A DNA stretch of 64,000 bases, from contig NZ_AP028672.1 of NCBI RefSeq assembly GCF_041154505.1, positions 2,892,501 through 2,956,500 of the forward strand. The letters run 5' to 3'. Under the pieces are notes generated by a model. It was not told the origin of the DNA. It made no database searches and saw only the letters and a list, made by a program, of their open reading frames with translations. The stretch comes from Acidovorax sp. A79 (GTDB lineage Bacteria; Pseudomonadota; Gammaproteobacteria; Burkholderiales; Burkholderiaceae_C). Within the stretch, counting starts at the first letter, position 1; every line of letters begins with the position of its first letter. Made by a program: the position numbers and the translations under genes. Positions 53,236-62,787 of this stretch are shown here, piece after piece.

Positions 53236-53862
53236 CTAGGGCTTGGCCGTGCCGGGCTGGAGCACGCCGCGCACGCGCCCGCGCAGTTGCAGCACCTGGT
53301 CGAGGTTGTCGTAGTCCATGCCGTCGGCGGTGAAGCGATCGTTGCCGCGCGTGAGGGTGACGGGCTTGTCCGAACGCACACGCTCCGTGCTGGTATAGGC
53401 GTGCAGGAATTCGCTGCGGAACTCGAGCCGCGGCTGCGCCGGCGTCCCCGGCCTGGCGGCCAGGGGCTCGCGCGTGACGATGGCGTTGCCGAACAGCTGG
53501 ACCTCCGAACCATCGGCGTTGGTCAGGGCGCGGTCCGCCGTGGCCACGGTGAGGCGCCCGGCGGGCGTGACCGAGCGCATGCGCGCCTTGTCGATCTCCA
53601 GCGTGTCGGTGTCGGGGTAGTGCCGCGCCTCCGCGCCCTGCACCTCGCTCTGCAGCCGCCCCGCGGCGTCAAAGCTCTTCACCGAGAAGGATTTCATGAA
53701 GTAGTCTGGCTGGTGCCCCTGCTGGCGTTCGGCGGCGGGCAGCAGGGGCATGGGCGCGTTGCGCACCAGCCACCAGGTGCCCAGCGCCAGCAGGCCCATG
53801 AGCACGACGGGCAGGTACAGCGAGAACTGGTCCCAGCCCTGGCGGATCACGTTGCGCGTCAT
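53236..53862 (-). CDS. lptC: LPS export inner-membrane protein LptC
   Basis: A 208-residue bitopic protein. One membrane helix at ~13-35 (LYLPVVLMGLLALGTWWLV) is followed by a periplasmic LptC/OstA-like beta-jellyroll (~60-195: YFMKSFSVKSFDAAGRLQSEVQGAEARHYPDTD and so on). It passes LPS from LptBFG to LptA. GGAGG precedes MTRNVIRQG. It follows kdsC and kdsD as in other betaproteobacteria, but lptA and lptB do not follow; an SDR gene does. Confidence 0.9.
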   Translation of the reverse strand: MTRNVIRQGWDQFSLYLPVVLMGLLALGTWWLVRNAPMPLLPAAERQQGHQPDYFMKSFSVKSFDAAGRLQSEVQGAEARHYPDTDTLEIDKARMRSVTPAGRLTVATADRALTNADGSEVQLFGNAIVTREPLAARPGTPAQPRLEFRSEFLHAYTSTERVRSDKPVTLTRGNDRFTADGMDYDNLDQVLQLRGRVRGVLQPGTAKP

Positions 53863-53926
53863 GGGGCCGCCTCCGGGCCGGGGGCGCCAGCCTGGCCCGT
53901 GGTCCATGGGTGCGGGGCGGGCCGGG

Positions 53927-54514
53927 TCATGCGGTGTATTCCGCCAGCAGTGCGGCGTAGCGGCCCGTGGCCACCAGCAGCAGGTCGCACAGCTCCCGCG
54001 CGGCGCCGTCGCCTCCCCGGGCCTGGGTCACGAAATGGGCCGCCTGGCGCACTTCGGCCTGGGCATTGGCCGGCGCGCACGCAAAGGCGCTGCGGCGCAT
54101 GACGGGCAGGTCGGGCCAGTCGTCCCCCATCGCGGCGGCGTCGGACCAGCCCAGCCCCAGGGTGGCCAGGATCTGCTCGGCGGCCGGGCGTTTGTTCTCG
54201 GTGCCGAAGACGGCGTGCTCCACGCCCAGGGCCTTCAGGCGCACGCGCAGGGGCAGGGAGTCGCGCCCCGTGATCACCACGGGGGTGATGCCCGCCTTTT
54301 GCAGCAGCTTGAGCCCGTGCCCATCCAGGGTGTTGAAGCGCTTGAGGGTCTCGCCCGATTCGCTGATGTACAGGCCGCCGTCGGTCAGCACGCCGTCGAC
54401 ATCGAAGAAGGCGACGCGCACGCCCTGGGCCCGCAGCAGCAGCTCGGGATCGATCTGCAGCGCGGGCGCGGCATCGGGCAGGAAGGAGGAGGAGGAAGAG
54501 GGGCCCGCCACCAT
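53927..54514 (-). CDS. kdsC: 3-deoxy-manno-octulosonate-8-phosphate phosphatase
   Basis: A 195-residue HAD phosphatase that removes phosphate from Kdo-8-P in LPS inner-core synthesis. HAD motifs are FFDVDGVLTDGGLY (nucleophile Asp), VVITGRDS, and AAMGDDWPDLPVM. An N-terminal Ser-rich extension of ~28 residues precedes the core. The start codon overlaps the kdsD stop by one base (TGATG). Confidence 0.94.
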   Translation of the reverse strand: MVAGPSSSSSFLPDAAPALQIDPELLLRAQGVRVAFFDVDGVLTDGGLYISESGETLKRFNTLDGHGLKLLQKAGITPVVITGRDSLPLRVRLKALGVEHAVFGTENKRPAAEQILATLGLGWSDAAAMGDDWPDLPVMRRSAFACAPANAQAEVRQAAHFVTQARGGDGAARELCDLLLVATGRYAALLAEYTA

Positions 54515-55515
54515 CAGATCACCTTGGCGCGCATGAGGTCGCCGATGTGCACGACCCCGGTGAGCACGCCCGCGGCATCCACCACCAGCACGCTGGTGAT
54601 GGCATGGGCCTCCATCATTTCCGCGGCATCCACCGCCAGCGCATCCGGCGCGATGCGGCGCGGGCTGGGGTGCATCACCTGCTCGGCCGTGGCGGTGCGC
54701 AGATCGGCCCCCGCCTCGATGCGGCGGCGCAGGTCGCCGTCGGTGAAGATGCCCAGCACCTGCCCGGCCGCGTCCACGATGGCCGAGGCACCCAGCCCCT
54801 TGGCGCTCATCTCGCGCATGAGGTCGCTGAAGGCGGCGCCGGGCGCCACTTTCGGGATTTCCGCCCCTGTCCGCATGACGTCGCTCACATGGGTGAGCAG
54901 CTTGCGCCCCAGCGCACCGCCGGGGTGCGAACGGGCAAAGTCTTCGGGGCGGAAGCCCCGGGCATCGAGCAGCGCCACGGCCAGGGCGTCGCCCATGGCC
55001 AGCTGGGCGGTGGTGCTGGCGGTGGGGGCGAGCTGCAACGGGCAGGCTTCTCGTTCCACGCCGCTGTCGAGCACGATGTCCGCATGTTTGGCCAGGGTGG
55101 ATTGTGGCCGCCCTGTCATCGCAATCAACATGGCTCCCAGGCGTTTGATCACGGGCAGCAGGGTGGTGACTTCATCCACCTCCCCGCTATTGGAGAGCGC
55201 CAGCACGATGTCGATGGACTTGATCATGCCAAGGTCGCCGTGACTGGCTTCGGCCGGGTGCACGAACATGGCGGGTGTCCCGGTGGAGGCGAGCGTGGCG
55301 GCAATCTTGCGCCCGACATGCCCACTCTTGCCGATGCCCATCACCACCACCCGCCCGCGCACAGTGAGGATCGCCTGCACGGCCTGCGTGAACGACGCGC
55401 CAACACGGGTCTTCAGCCCCAGGACGGCCGCAGCCTCGATGTCAAAAGTCTCACGTGCCAGACGCAGGGCCTGATCAGCATCAAAGGGGGGCAGTGCGGC
55501 AGGTGCGGGAGTCAT
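54514..55515 (-). CDS. kdsD: D-arabinose-5-phosphate isomerase
   Basis: A 333-residue KpsF/GutQ-family isomerase converting ribulose-5-P to arabinose-5-P, the first step to Kdo. The SIS domain is at ~40-175 (GRVVVMGIGKSGHVGRKIAATLASTGTPAMFVH; HGDLGMI; LALSNSGEVDEV). Two CBS domains follow at ~210-330. Gene order kdsD-kdsC-lptC on the minus strand joins Kdo synthesis to LPS export. It is divergent from the antiporter gene, 124 bases apart. Confidence 0.95.
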   Translation of the reverse strand: MTPAPAALPPFDADQALRLARETFDIEAAAVLGLKTRVGASFTQAVQAILTVRGRVVVMGIGKSGHVGRKIAATLASTGTPAMFVHPAEASHGDLGMIKSIDIVLALSNSGEVDEVTTLLPVIKRLGAMLIAMTGRPQSTLAKHADIVLDSGVEREACPLQLAPTASTTAQLAMGDALAVALLDARGFRPEDFARSHPGGALGRKLLTHVSDVMRTGAEIPKVAPGAAFSDLMREMSAKGLGASAIVDAAGQVLGIFTDGDLRRRIEAGADLRTATAEQVMHPSPRRIAPDALAVDAAEMMEAHAITSVLVVDAAGVLTGVVHIGDLMRAKVI

Positions 55516-55639
55516 CCCGGGATTCTATCGACCGGGCAGGCCCTGGGCGGGCCCTGGATTTATTGTCCCCCTCTGGCACGCCCCGTGCTTCGGACAAGAA
55601 GATCGTGAACAGGCTGCTGGCCTCGGATAGCATCGAACC

Positions 55640-57625
55640 ATGTCCTCTCTCGCCCTCACCTTGCTCTACCTGCTGGCCGCGGTGCTGGGCGTGGTGGCCT
55701 GCCGCAGCCTCAAGCTGCCCCCCATGCTGGGCTACCTGGCGGCGGGCGTGCTGATCGGGCCGCATGCGCTGGCGCTGGCGCAGAACTCGGAAGGGGTGCG
55801 CCACCTGGGCGAATTCGGCGTGGTGTTCCTGATGTTCGCCATCGGGCTGGAGTTCAGCCTGCCCAAGCTGCGCGCCATGCGCCGCCAGGTGTTCGGCCTG
55901 GGCCTGATGCAGGTGGTGCTGACGATGGCCGTGGTGTCGGGCGCGGCGCTGCTGCTCGCGCGCGTGGCGGGCGGCGTCTGGGAGATGGGCTGGCAGACCG
56001 CGCTGGCGCTCTCGGGCGTGATGGCCATGAGCAGCACGGCCATCGTGGTCAAGCTCATGGCCGAACGGGCGGAGCTGGAAAGCGAGCACGGCCGCAGGGT
56101 GATGGGCATCCTGCTCTTCCAGGACCTGGCCGTGGTGCCGCTGCTGGTGCTGATTCCCGCGCTGAGCTCGTCCCCGGACCAGCTCCTGACCGCGCTGGCG
56201 TGGGCCCTGGTCAAGGCCACGGTGCTGGTGGGCATCCTGCTCACGGGCGGGCAGCGGCTGATGCGCTGGTGGCTGACCCTGGTGGCGCGGCGCAAGAGCG
56301 ACGAGCTGTTCATGCTCAACCTGCTGCTGATCACCCTGGGCCTGGCCTGGCTCACGGAGCTGGCGGGGCTGAGCCTGGCCCTCGGGGCCTTCATCGCGGG
56401 CGTGCTGGTGTCGGAAACCGAGTACCGCCACCAGGTGGGCACGGACATCCGGCCTTTCCACGACGTGCTGCTCGGCCTGTTCTTCATCACCATCGGCATG
56501 ATGCTGGACTGGCACATCCTGGTGGACCGCTGGGCCCTGGTGCTGGCGCTGCTCACGGTGCCCCTGCTCCTCAAGCTGGTGATCATCCTGGTGCTCGCGC
56601 GGGGCATGGGCGCCACGACCGGCGTGGCCCTGCGCACCGGGCTGTACCTGGCCCAGGCGGGCGAATTCGGCTTCGTGCTGCTGTCGCTCACGCAGGCCAA
56701 CGGGCTGGTGCAGCCGGCGCTGATGAACCCCATCCTGGCGGCCATGGTGCTGTCGATGCTGGCCACGCCGTTCCTCATCATGTACAGCAACCGCATCGTG
56801 ATGAAGCTGGTGGCCAGCGACTGGCTGCAGCAGTCGCTGCAGATGACGAGCATCGCGCGCAAGTCCATCAACAGCAGCAAGCACGTGATCATCTGCGGCT
56901 ACGGCCGCTGCGGACAGAACCTGGCGCGCATGCTGGAGCACGAAGGCATCCCCTACATGGCGCTCGACCTGGACCCGGACCGCGTGCGGCAAGCCGCCGC
57001 CGCCGGTGATTCGGTGGTGTACGGCGACGCCACCCGCCTGCAGGCGCTGATGGCCGCGGGCCTGGTGCGCGCGAGTGCCGTGGCCATCACCTACATCGAC
57101 GTGCCCGCCGCGCTGAAGGTGCTGGCCAACGCGCGCTCCCACGCGCCGCAGGTGCCGGTGGTGGTGCGCACGCAGGACGACCTCTACCTGGACAAGCTGC
57201 AGGCCGCCGGCGCCACCGAGGTGGTGCCCGAGGCCATCGAAGGCTCGCTGATGCTGGCCAGCCATGCGCTGGCGCTGGTGGGCGTGCCCATGCGCCGCGT
57301 GCTGCGCCTGGTGCAGGACCAGCGCGACGCGCGCTACAACCTGCTGCGCGGCTACTTCCACGGCGCGGACGACGACACCGTCAATGAGCGCGACCAGGAA
57401 CGCCTGTCCACCGTGAACCTGCCCCCCGGCTCCACCGCGCTGGGCAAGAGCCTGGGCCAGCTCGCGCTGTCGGCCATGGGGGTGCGGGTGGTGAACCTGC
57501 GCCGCGGCAGCGGCCACATGAGCTCGGCGGTGGACGATGCGCTGCTGGCGGCGGGCGACACGCTGGTGCTCTCGGGTCACCCGGCGGCGCTGATGCTGGC
57601 CGAGGACAAGCTGCTGCGCGGGTAG
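55640..57625 (+). CDS. KefB/YbaL-type cation:proton antiporter
   Basis: A 661-residue CPA2 antiporter. About 12 membrane helices (~5-385) include LGEFGVVFLMFAIGLEFSLPKL, SGVMAMSSTAIVVKLM and ALGAFIAGVLVSETEY. A TrkA-N (RCK) nucleotide-binding domain follows, with the Rossmann loop IICGYGRCGQNLARML near residue 415, and a TrkA-C domain (~575-655). It probably exports K+ (or Na+) in exchange for protons, gated by NAD(H) or glutathione adducts. It is closest in layout to YbaL/KefC. It converges with the GGDEF-EAL gene. Confidence 0.92.
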   Translation: MSSLALTLLYLLAAVLGVVACRSLKLPPMLGYLAAGVLIGPHALALAQNSEGVRHLGEFGVVFLMFAIGLEFSLPKLRAMRRQVFGLGLMQVVLTMAVVSGAALLLARVAGGVWEMGWQTALALSGVMAMSSTAIVVKLMAERAELESEHGRRVMGILLFQDLAVVPLLVLIPALSSSPDQLLTALAWALVKATVLVGILLTGGQRLMRWWLTLVARRKSDELFMLNLLLITLGLAWLTELAGLSLALGAFIAGVLVSETEYRHQVGTDIRPFHDVLLGLFFITIGMMLDWHILVDRWALVLALLTVPLLLKLVIILVLARGMGATTGVALRTGLYLAQAGEFGFVLLSLTQANGLVQPALMNPILAAMVLSMLATPFLIMYSNRIVMKLVASDWLQQSLQMTSIARKSINSSKHVIICGYGRCGQNLARMLEHEGIPYMALDLDPDRVRQAAAAGDSVVYGDATRLQALMAAGLVRASAVAITYIDVPAALKVLANARSHAPQVPVVVRTQDDLYLDKLQAAGATEVVPEAIEGSLMLASHALALVGVPMRRVLRLVQDQRDARYNLLRGYFHGADDDTVNERDQERLSTVNLPPGSTALGKSLGQLALSAMGVRVVNLRRGSGHMSSAVDDALLAAGDTLVLSGHPAALMLAEDKLLRG

Positions 57626-57632
57626 CAGGGTA

Positions 57633-57762
57633 CATCCCCCTGAGGCACTGCGTGCCTTCCCCCTTTTCTCGACGCGCTACGCGCTCCGGGAAGGGGGACG
57701 ATGCCCTCGCTGCGGGGCGGCCCTTGCCTGGCATCTCTCGCCCGATGCGTGCCAGTGGCTGA
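57633..57762 (+). repeat. Second repeat family, copy 4 (longest)
   Basis: CATCCCCCTGAGGCACTGCG, CCTTCCCCCTTTTCTCG, CCGGGAAGGGGGACG, CTCGCTGCGGGGCGGCCC, GCCTGGCATCTC and GTGCCAGTGGCTGA follow in order. CTTCCCCC and GGGGGAA can form a long stem between the converging antiporter and GGDEF-EAL genes. Copy 10 of the 44-bp repeat follows within 34 bases. Confidence 0.7.
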
Positions 57763-57795
57763 GGCTGACGCCAAAATTTGAATTAAATATGGCTC

Positions 57796-57839
57796 TGGCG
57801 CTTATCCATCAAGCGTCAATAGCTACATATTTAATAGCA
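57796..57839 (+). repeat. Dispersed 44-bp palindromic repeat, copy 10
   Basis: TGGCGCTTATCCATCAAGCG then AGCTACATATTTAATAGCA. It ends 2 bases before the stop codon of the GGDEF-EAL gene. The AT-rich lead-in AATTTGAATTAAATATGGC resembles that of copy 6. Confidence 0.85.
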
Positions 57840-57841
57840 AA

Positions 57842-60800
57842 CTACAAAAGCTCGGCGGGCCCGGGCCTCCCGAACAGGTAGCCCTGGAAGCGCTTGCAGC
57901 CGTTGCGCAGCAGGAAGTCGCGCTGCCCCTCGGTCTCCACCCCTTCGGCCACCACGTCCAGCCCGAGGCTGTGGGCCAGCGCGATGATGGTGCAGGCGAT
58001 GGTGGCATCGTTGGGGTCGGTGAGCACGTCGCGCACAAAGCTCTGGTCGATCTTGAGCTGGTCCAGCGGCAGGCGCTTGAGGTAGGAGAGCGACGAGTAG
58101 CCCGTGCCGAAATCGTCCAGCGAGAACCCCACGCCCTGGGTGCGCAGCGCCTGCATCTTGTGGATGCTCTCCTCCACGTCCTGCAGCAGCAGGCTTTCCG
58201 TGAGCTCCAGCTTGAGGCGCGCGGGGTCGGCCCCGCAGTCGCGCAGCACGCTGAGGACTTCCTCCGCGAAGTCGGGCTGCCGGAACTCCTGCGCGCTCAC
58301 ATTCACGGCCACGCTCCAGCCCGCGGTCCCGGGCGCCGCGGTCCACCGCGCCAGCTGGCGGCACGCCATGGCCAGCACCTGGCGCCCCAGGGGCAGGATG
58401 AGGCCGGTCTGCTCCGCCAGGGGGATGAAGTCCCCGGGCGGCACCATGCCGCGCAGCGGATGGTTCCAGCGCACCAGCGCCTCGGCGCCCAGCACACGGC
58501 CCGTCTCGTCCACCACCGGCTGGTAGTGCAGCAGGAACTCGTTGCGCGCGAGCCCCTGCCGCAGATCCCCCTCCAGCGCCGACCGCGCGGAGGCCGCCGC
58601 CTGCATGGCCGGATCAAAAAAACACAGCGTGTTGCGGCCCTGCGCCTTGGCCTGGTACATGGCCAGATCGGCGCGCTTGAGCAGCTCCTGCACGGGCAGC
58701 TGCACATCGCGGAACAGGGCAATGCCAATGCTGGGCGTGCTGTGCACTTCGCTGCCGTGCACCACATAGGGCTGGTTCAGCGCGGCCAGCACCTTCTGGG
58801 CCACGGCTTCCGCTTCGGCCGCGGCCGCCTGCGTCTCGGCATCCAGGCCCTGGACCACCACCACGAACTCGTCGCCCCCCAGGCGCGCCACGGTGTCCGT
58901 GGCCCGCACGCTGGCGCTGACGCGGCCGCCCACCTGCACCAGCAGCCGGTCGCCCCACTCGTGGCCCATGGTGTCGTTGACGCCCTTGAAGTTGTCCAGA
59001 TCCAGGAACAGCAAGGCCCCATGGCTGCCCTCGCGGGCGCACATGTTCACCGCGCGCTCCAGCCGGTCCATCAGCAGCCGCCGGTTGGGCAGGCCCGTGA
59101 GCTCGTCGTAGAACGCCAGGCGCTGGATCTCCGCCTCGGCCAGCTTGCGCTCGGTGATGTCGCGGGCCACGCCGCGGTAGCCCGTGAACTGGCCCTCTTC
59201 ATCGAAGATGGGCTCGCCGCTGATCGATACCCAGACGGGTTTTCCGTCTTCGGTCAGGCGCTGCATCTCGAAGTCGTGAAAGACCTCGTGCGCCTCCAGC
59301 TGCCTGCGGTGCTCGCGCCACTGGCCATCGCCCACGAAGGTGTTGGGCAGCTCCCAGCGCGTGAGGCCGTAGTGCATCTCGTTGGGCACGCCGGCCTCGT
59401 GGTAAGGGTTGCCGTCCAGCCGCACGAAGCGGAACTGCGCGTCCTGCTCCCAGTACCAGTCGGAGGACAGGTGCGTGAGGCTGCGCCAGCGGGACTCGCT
59501 CAGGCGCAGGGCTTCCAGGGTGCTCAGGTAGTCGGTGACGTCCGTGAACGTGCGCACGCGGCCGCCCTGCTCCAGGGCGCGCGTGCGCACCTCGATGTAG
59601 CGGCCGCCGCGGGTGCGCCGCACGTAGGCGTCGGGCATGGTGAGCCGGCCACCGTGGGAGGAATACTCGGACGCCACGTAGTTGCGCGCCGCGGGCTCTA
59701 TGAGCTGGAATTCCGCGCCGAAATCCCCCCGCTCGGTCTGGAAACGCACCACTTCCTCGACCTTGGGCTGCGTGGCCAGCAGTGCTTCCGGCAGATCCAG
59801 CAGCTCCAGATAGCGCCGGTTGTAGACGCGGATCCGCCCTTCGGCATCCACGTTGGTGATGCCCTGCGACACGCTGGCGAGCGTGCCTTCCAGGGCTCGT
59901 GTCTTGTCGGCCAGGAGGGCGCTGGTGCGTTCGAGCTCCGCCTCGACCGCGCTGCGCGCCAGCTCGGCGCGGCGGGCCATCTCCAGCTGGCCCACCGTGT
60001 TCAGCAGGGGCTGGAGGAACTCCACGTCCGACGCCGAATAGCCCTCGGGCCGGTTTGCCAGGCCGACCATGGCCACCAGTTCCCCCGCCGCGTGGATGGG
60101 AAGCCCCAGGTAGGTGCGCAGCGGCGGGTGGCCCCGGGGCGTGCCCACGCCGCGCGTGTCGTGGCTGGCGTCGTTGGAGAGCACCGGCTCGCCGGACACC
60201 AGCGCCGCCCCGACCAGGGAGTGCAGGTTGTCGAACACCATGCCTTCCTCGGAATGCTGGGCATAGCGGGCCCTGGAGGCCTCGTCCCAGCTGATGTCGG
60301 TCATGGCGTGCACGCGCAGGTAGGGGTGCCCATCCTCGGCGCGCTGCACCTGGCCCACGAGGCCGAAGGCGCTCTGCGTGAGCGACATCAGCTCCTTGAG
60401 CAGCGCCTCGAAGGCGGCCCGGGGTCCCGAACTGGCGATGAACATCGCCTGGGCGAGGGAGATGGCCTGCAGCAAGCGGTGCTGGCGGGCCAGCATGGCC
60501 TCGGCCGCCAGCCGCGCGCGGGCGCTGGAATTGCGCTCGAGCACCGAGTCGATCTGCGCGGGCAGCGTCAGCAGATAGTCCAGCGCGGGGTCCTGCACCG
60601 CGAAGTCGTCGAAGCCATGGCGCATGGCCTGGGCCGCATGGGTTTCCGCCCCCATGCGCACGACGATCATGGCCGGCACGCCGTCGAGCAGCCGCAGCAG
60701 GTCGAAGGCCGAGCCATCGACCGTGCGCTGCGCCGCCAATACGATGTCCGGCCGGCTGTGCCCCAGATGTTCCCGCGCATCCGCCAGCGACGCGGCCACG

Positions 60801-60895
60801 TCCACCCGCCAGCCGGACCACGGGTCCGCGAGCGCGTCGACCACCGCCTGTGCATGGTGGTGATCGCTTTCGATCAGCAGGATGGAGATGGGCAT
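57842..60895 (-). CDS. Multidomain c-di-GMP protein (REC-like, GAF, PAS, GGDEF, EAL)
   Basis: A 1017-residue cytoplasmic protein. An N-terminal receiver-like domain (~1-120; ILLIESDHHHAQAVV) lacks the usual Asp-phosphorylation pattern. A GAF domain (~150-310), two PAS domains (~340-450 and 465-590), GGDEF (~600-765) and EAL (~775-1010) follow. RLGGDEFVVV with an I-site RATD is intact, as are the phosphodiesterase motifs GAEALVRW and DDFGTGYSSL, so both activities are possible. No membrane helix is predicted. The stop abuts a dispersed repeat. Confidence 0.92.
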   Translation of the reverse strand: MPISILLIESDHHHAQAVVDALADPWSGWRVDVAASLADAREHLGHSRPDIVLAAQRTVDGSAFDLLRLLDGVPAMIVVRMGAETHAAQAMRHGFDDFAVQDPALDYLLTLPAQIDSVLERNSSARARLAAEAMLARQHRLLQAISLAQAMFIASSGPRAAFEALLKELMSLTQSAFGLVGQVQRAEDGHPYLRVHAMTDISWDEASRARYAQHSEEGMVFDNLHSLVGAALVSGEPVLSNDASHDTRGVGTPRGHPPLRTYLGLPIHAAGELVAMVGLANRPEGYSASDVEFLQPLLNTVGQLEMARRAELARSAVEAELERTSALLADKTRALEGTLASVSQGITNVDAEGRIRVYNRRYLELLDLPEALLATQPKVEEVVRFQTERGDFGAEFQLIEPAARNYVASEYSSHGGRLTMPDAYVRRTRGGRYIEVRTRALEQGGRVRTFTDVTDYLSTLEALRLSESRWRSLTHLSSDWYWEQDAQFRFVRLDGNPYHEAGVPNEMHYGLTRWELPNTFVGDGQWREHRRQLEAHEVFHDFEMQRLTEDGKPVWVSISGEPIFDEEGQFTGYRGVARDITERKLAEAEIQRLAFYDELTGLPNRRLLMDRLERAVNMCAREGSHGALLFLDLDNFKGVNDTMGHEWGDRLLVQVGGRVSASVRATDTVARLGGDEFVVVVQGLDAETQAAAAEAEAVAQKVLAALNQPYVVHGSEVHSTPSIGIALFRDVQLPVQELLKRADLAMYQAKAQGRNTLCFFDPAMQAAASARSALEGDLRQGLARNEFLLHYQPVVDETGRVLGAEALVRWNHPLRGMVPPGDFIPLAEQTGLILPLGRQVLAMACRQLARWTAAPGTAGWSVAVNVSAQEFRQPDFAEEVLSVLRDCGADPARLKLELTESLLLQDVEESIHKMQALRTQGVGFSLDDFGTGYSSLSYLKRLPLDQLKIDQSFVRDVLTDPNDATIACTIIALAHSLGLDVVAEGVETEGQRDFLLRNGCKRFQGYLFGRPGPAELL

Positions 60896-61072
60896 GGCCG
60901 ATCTGCGGTGTGAAGGGGTGTTCCAGCGTGGCGGTACAGCGGATGTAACAGCGCTGAAACATTATGAGGGTTCGCGGCGCAGGGTGCGGTCCCGATCAAC
61001 CCTGCTGGATACACTTGCCACGCCTTTCGCCTTCGGGCGCCCCGCGCAATCCTTCATTTCCCCCCCGCAGCC

Positions 61073-61627
61073 ATGCAGCCACTCAGCGTCAACGAATACC
61101 TCCGCCAACACATCCGCACCGTGCCCGACTGGCCGGCGCCCGGTGTGCAGTTCCGGGACATCACCCCGCTGCTGCAGGACCCCAAGGTGTTCCGGGTGCT
61201 GATCGATGCCTTCGTGCACCGCTACATGGACAAGGCGCTGCGCCCGGATGTGGTCGCCGGGCTGGATGCGCGCGGATTCATCCTGGGCGCCGTGGTGGCC
61301 TATGAACTGAACGTGGGCTTCGTGCCCATCCGCAAGAAGGGCAAGCTGCCCTTCACCACGGTCGAGGAAACCTACGAGCTCGAATACGGCAGCGCCACCG
61401 TGGAGCTGCACACCGACGCCGTGAAGGCCGGGGACCGCGTGCTGCTCATCGATGACCTCATCGCCACGGGCGGCACGATGATGGCGGGCAGGAAACTGCT
61501 GGAGAAGCTGGGCGCCACGGTGACCGAGGGCGGCGCCATCGTGGACCTGCCGGAACTGGGCGGTTCACGGCGCCTGCGCGAGTCCGGGCTGCCGCTGTAC
61601 ACGCTGGTGGACTTCGAGGGCCATTGA
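61073..61627 (+). CDS. apt: Adenine phosphoribosyltransferase
   Basis: A 184-residue purine-salvage enzyme that forms AMP from adenine and PRPP. PRPP-binding [17 protein letters not shown] near residue 123 and the family segments [33 protein letters not shown] and [13 protein letters not shown] are clear. The first Met is used and matches the family length. It is divergent from the GGDEF-EAL gene with 177 bases between them; no regulator is seen. Confidence 0.95.
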   Translation: MQPLSVNEYLRQHIRTVPDWPAPGVQFRDITPLLQDPKVFRVLIDAFVHRYMDKALRPDVVAGLDARGFILGAVVAYELNVGFVPIRKKGKLPFTTVEETYELEYGSATVELHTDAVKAGDRVLLIDDLIATGGTMMAGRKLLEKLGATVTEGGAIVDLPELGGSRRLRESGLPLYTLVDFEGH

Positions 61628-61750
61628 GGCGGAGGCGGCAAGGCGGCGGCGCGGCAACGCCCGCACCGCCCTGCGCCACGGCACCACCTTCGGCCCCCCC
61701 TTTCGACGACCCGGGGGAATGCAGGACCTTCGGGTCCCGCCCCGGGGTGT

Positions 61751-62677
61751 TCAGTTCAGCTCGCCGTACTGGGTGCTGCTCAGGTCGGGTGCGGGGCTGT
61801 CGGCACCCGGCATTTCCGTGTCTTCAAAGCCCGTGGGCTGGGCAGGGGGCAGCAGCGGCCCCGAGCGCACCGGCACGCCGGGCTTGGCGGCCGCGGCGGG
61901 CACGGCCACGGCGGAAGCCCCGGCCGCCGTGGCCAGGGCGCGTTTGAACGCCGCCACTTCGTCCGCCTCGATGGGCTCGTAGCGCGGAGCGGGGCGGGGC
62001 GCCGCGGCCGCCGCAACGACCGGTGGCGGCACCTGCGGAGCCGCCGCCGCAGGGCGCAGTGCTGCGGCCGCCGGGGCCGCGGCGGCGCCAGCCGGGGGCA
62101 CGACAGGCGCCGCCGGGCGCACCGGCGCAGCCCCCACGGGGGCGGGTGCCGCCCCAGCCGGCAACGGCCGCCGGGCCAGGGGGGGCGCCGCCTGCAGGGA
62201 CGCGCCCTGGGGCGCCACGCCCTTCTGGGGAATCCCCACCGCCACATGGTCGTTGATGCGCCAGTAGACGGCCGTCACCAGGATGTCGTAGCGGGTCTTG
62301 GCGGTCTGTGCGATCAGCGCCTCGATCTCGGACAGGCGCACGGTCTCGCCGCCGTATTCGCGTGCCAGATCCATCATCACCAGGAACTGGCGGCCGCGCT
62401 GGTCCAGCGAGAGCACCTTGAACTTGTAGCTGGCCGACAGCACGCCGGCACGCACCATCGCATCGCGCACCACGGTGTAGAGCAGTTCGCGGCGCTCCAT
62501 GCGCTCGTTCTTGCGGTTGGCGGCGTGTTCGGGCGGCAGCGGCTCCACCAGGGGCTTGCCCTGTCGGCCTGGCGAGAGTGGCACCGTGGCATCGGCATTC
62601 AGCAAGCCCGACGGTTCGGCCATGGACCGGGGCTTGGGGGGGGCGGGTTTGCGGCTAAACCAACTGAACAGGGACAT
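61751..62677 (-). CDS. Conserved-type hypothetical protein with Ala/Pro-rich tail
   Basis: A 308-residue protein. The N-terminal half (SLFSWFSRKPAPPKPRSM..., then ERRELLYTVVRDAMVRAG, SYKFKVLSLDQRGRQFLVMMDL, ARTRYD-like KTRYDILVTAVYWRINDHV) looks like a compact alpha/beta domain. The C-terminal half is Ala/Pro-rich and probably disordered, with a short acidic patch (EADEVAAFKRALATAAG). No signal peptide or membrane helix is evident. I do not recognise the family. The gene lies 110 bases after the cNMP-binding protein gene on the same strand. Confidence 0.75.
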   Translation of the reverse strand: MSLFSWFSRKPAPPKPRSMAEPSGLLNADATVPLSPGRQGKPLVEPLPPEHAANRKNERMERRELLYTVVRDAMVRAGVLSASYKFKVLSLDQRGRQFLVMMDLAREYGGETVRLSEIEALIAQTAKTRYDILVTAVYWRINDHVAVGIPQKGVAPQGASLQAAPPLARRPLPAGAAPAPVGAAPVRPAAPVVPPAGAAAAPAAAALRPAAAAPQVPPPVVAAAAAPRPAPRYEPIEADEVAAFKRALATAAGASAVAVPAAAAKPGVPVRSGPLLPPAQPTGFEDTEMPGADSPAPDLSSTQYGELN

Positions 62678-62787
62678 GGCTTGCTTTCTACGGGACGGCG
62701 CCAGAAAAATCCAAATCGAGTGTAACTTGCTGTACACCCGTTCGCGCCCCACGAAAGCCCGCAGGAGCTGACAGTCCGGGGGGTCTG

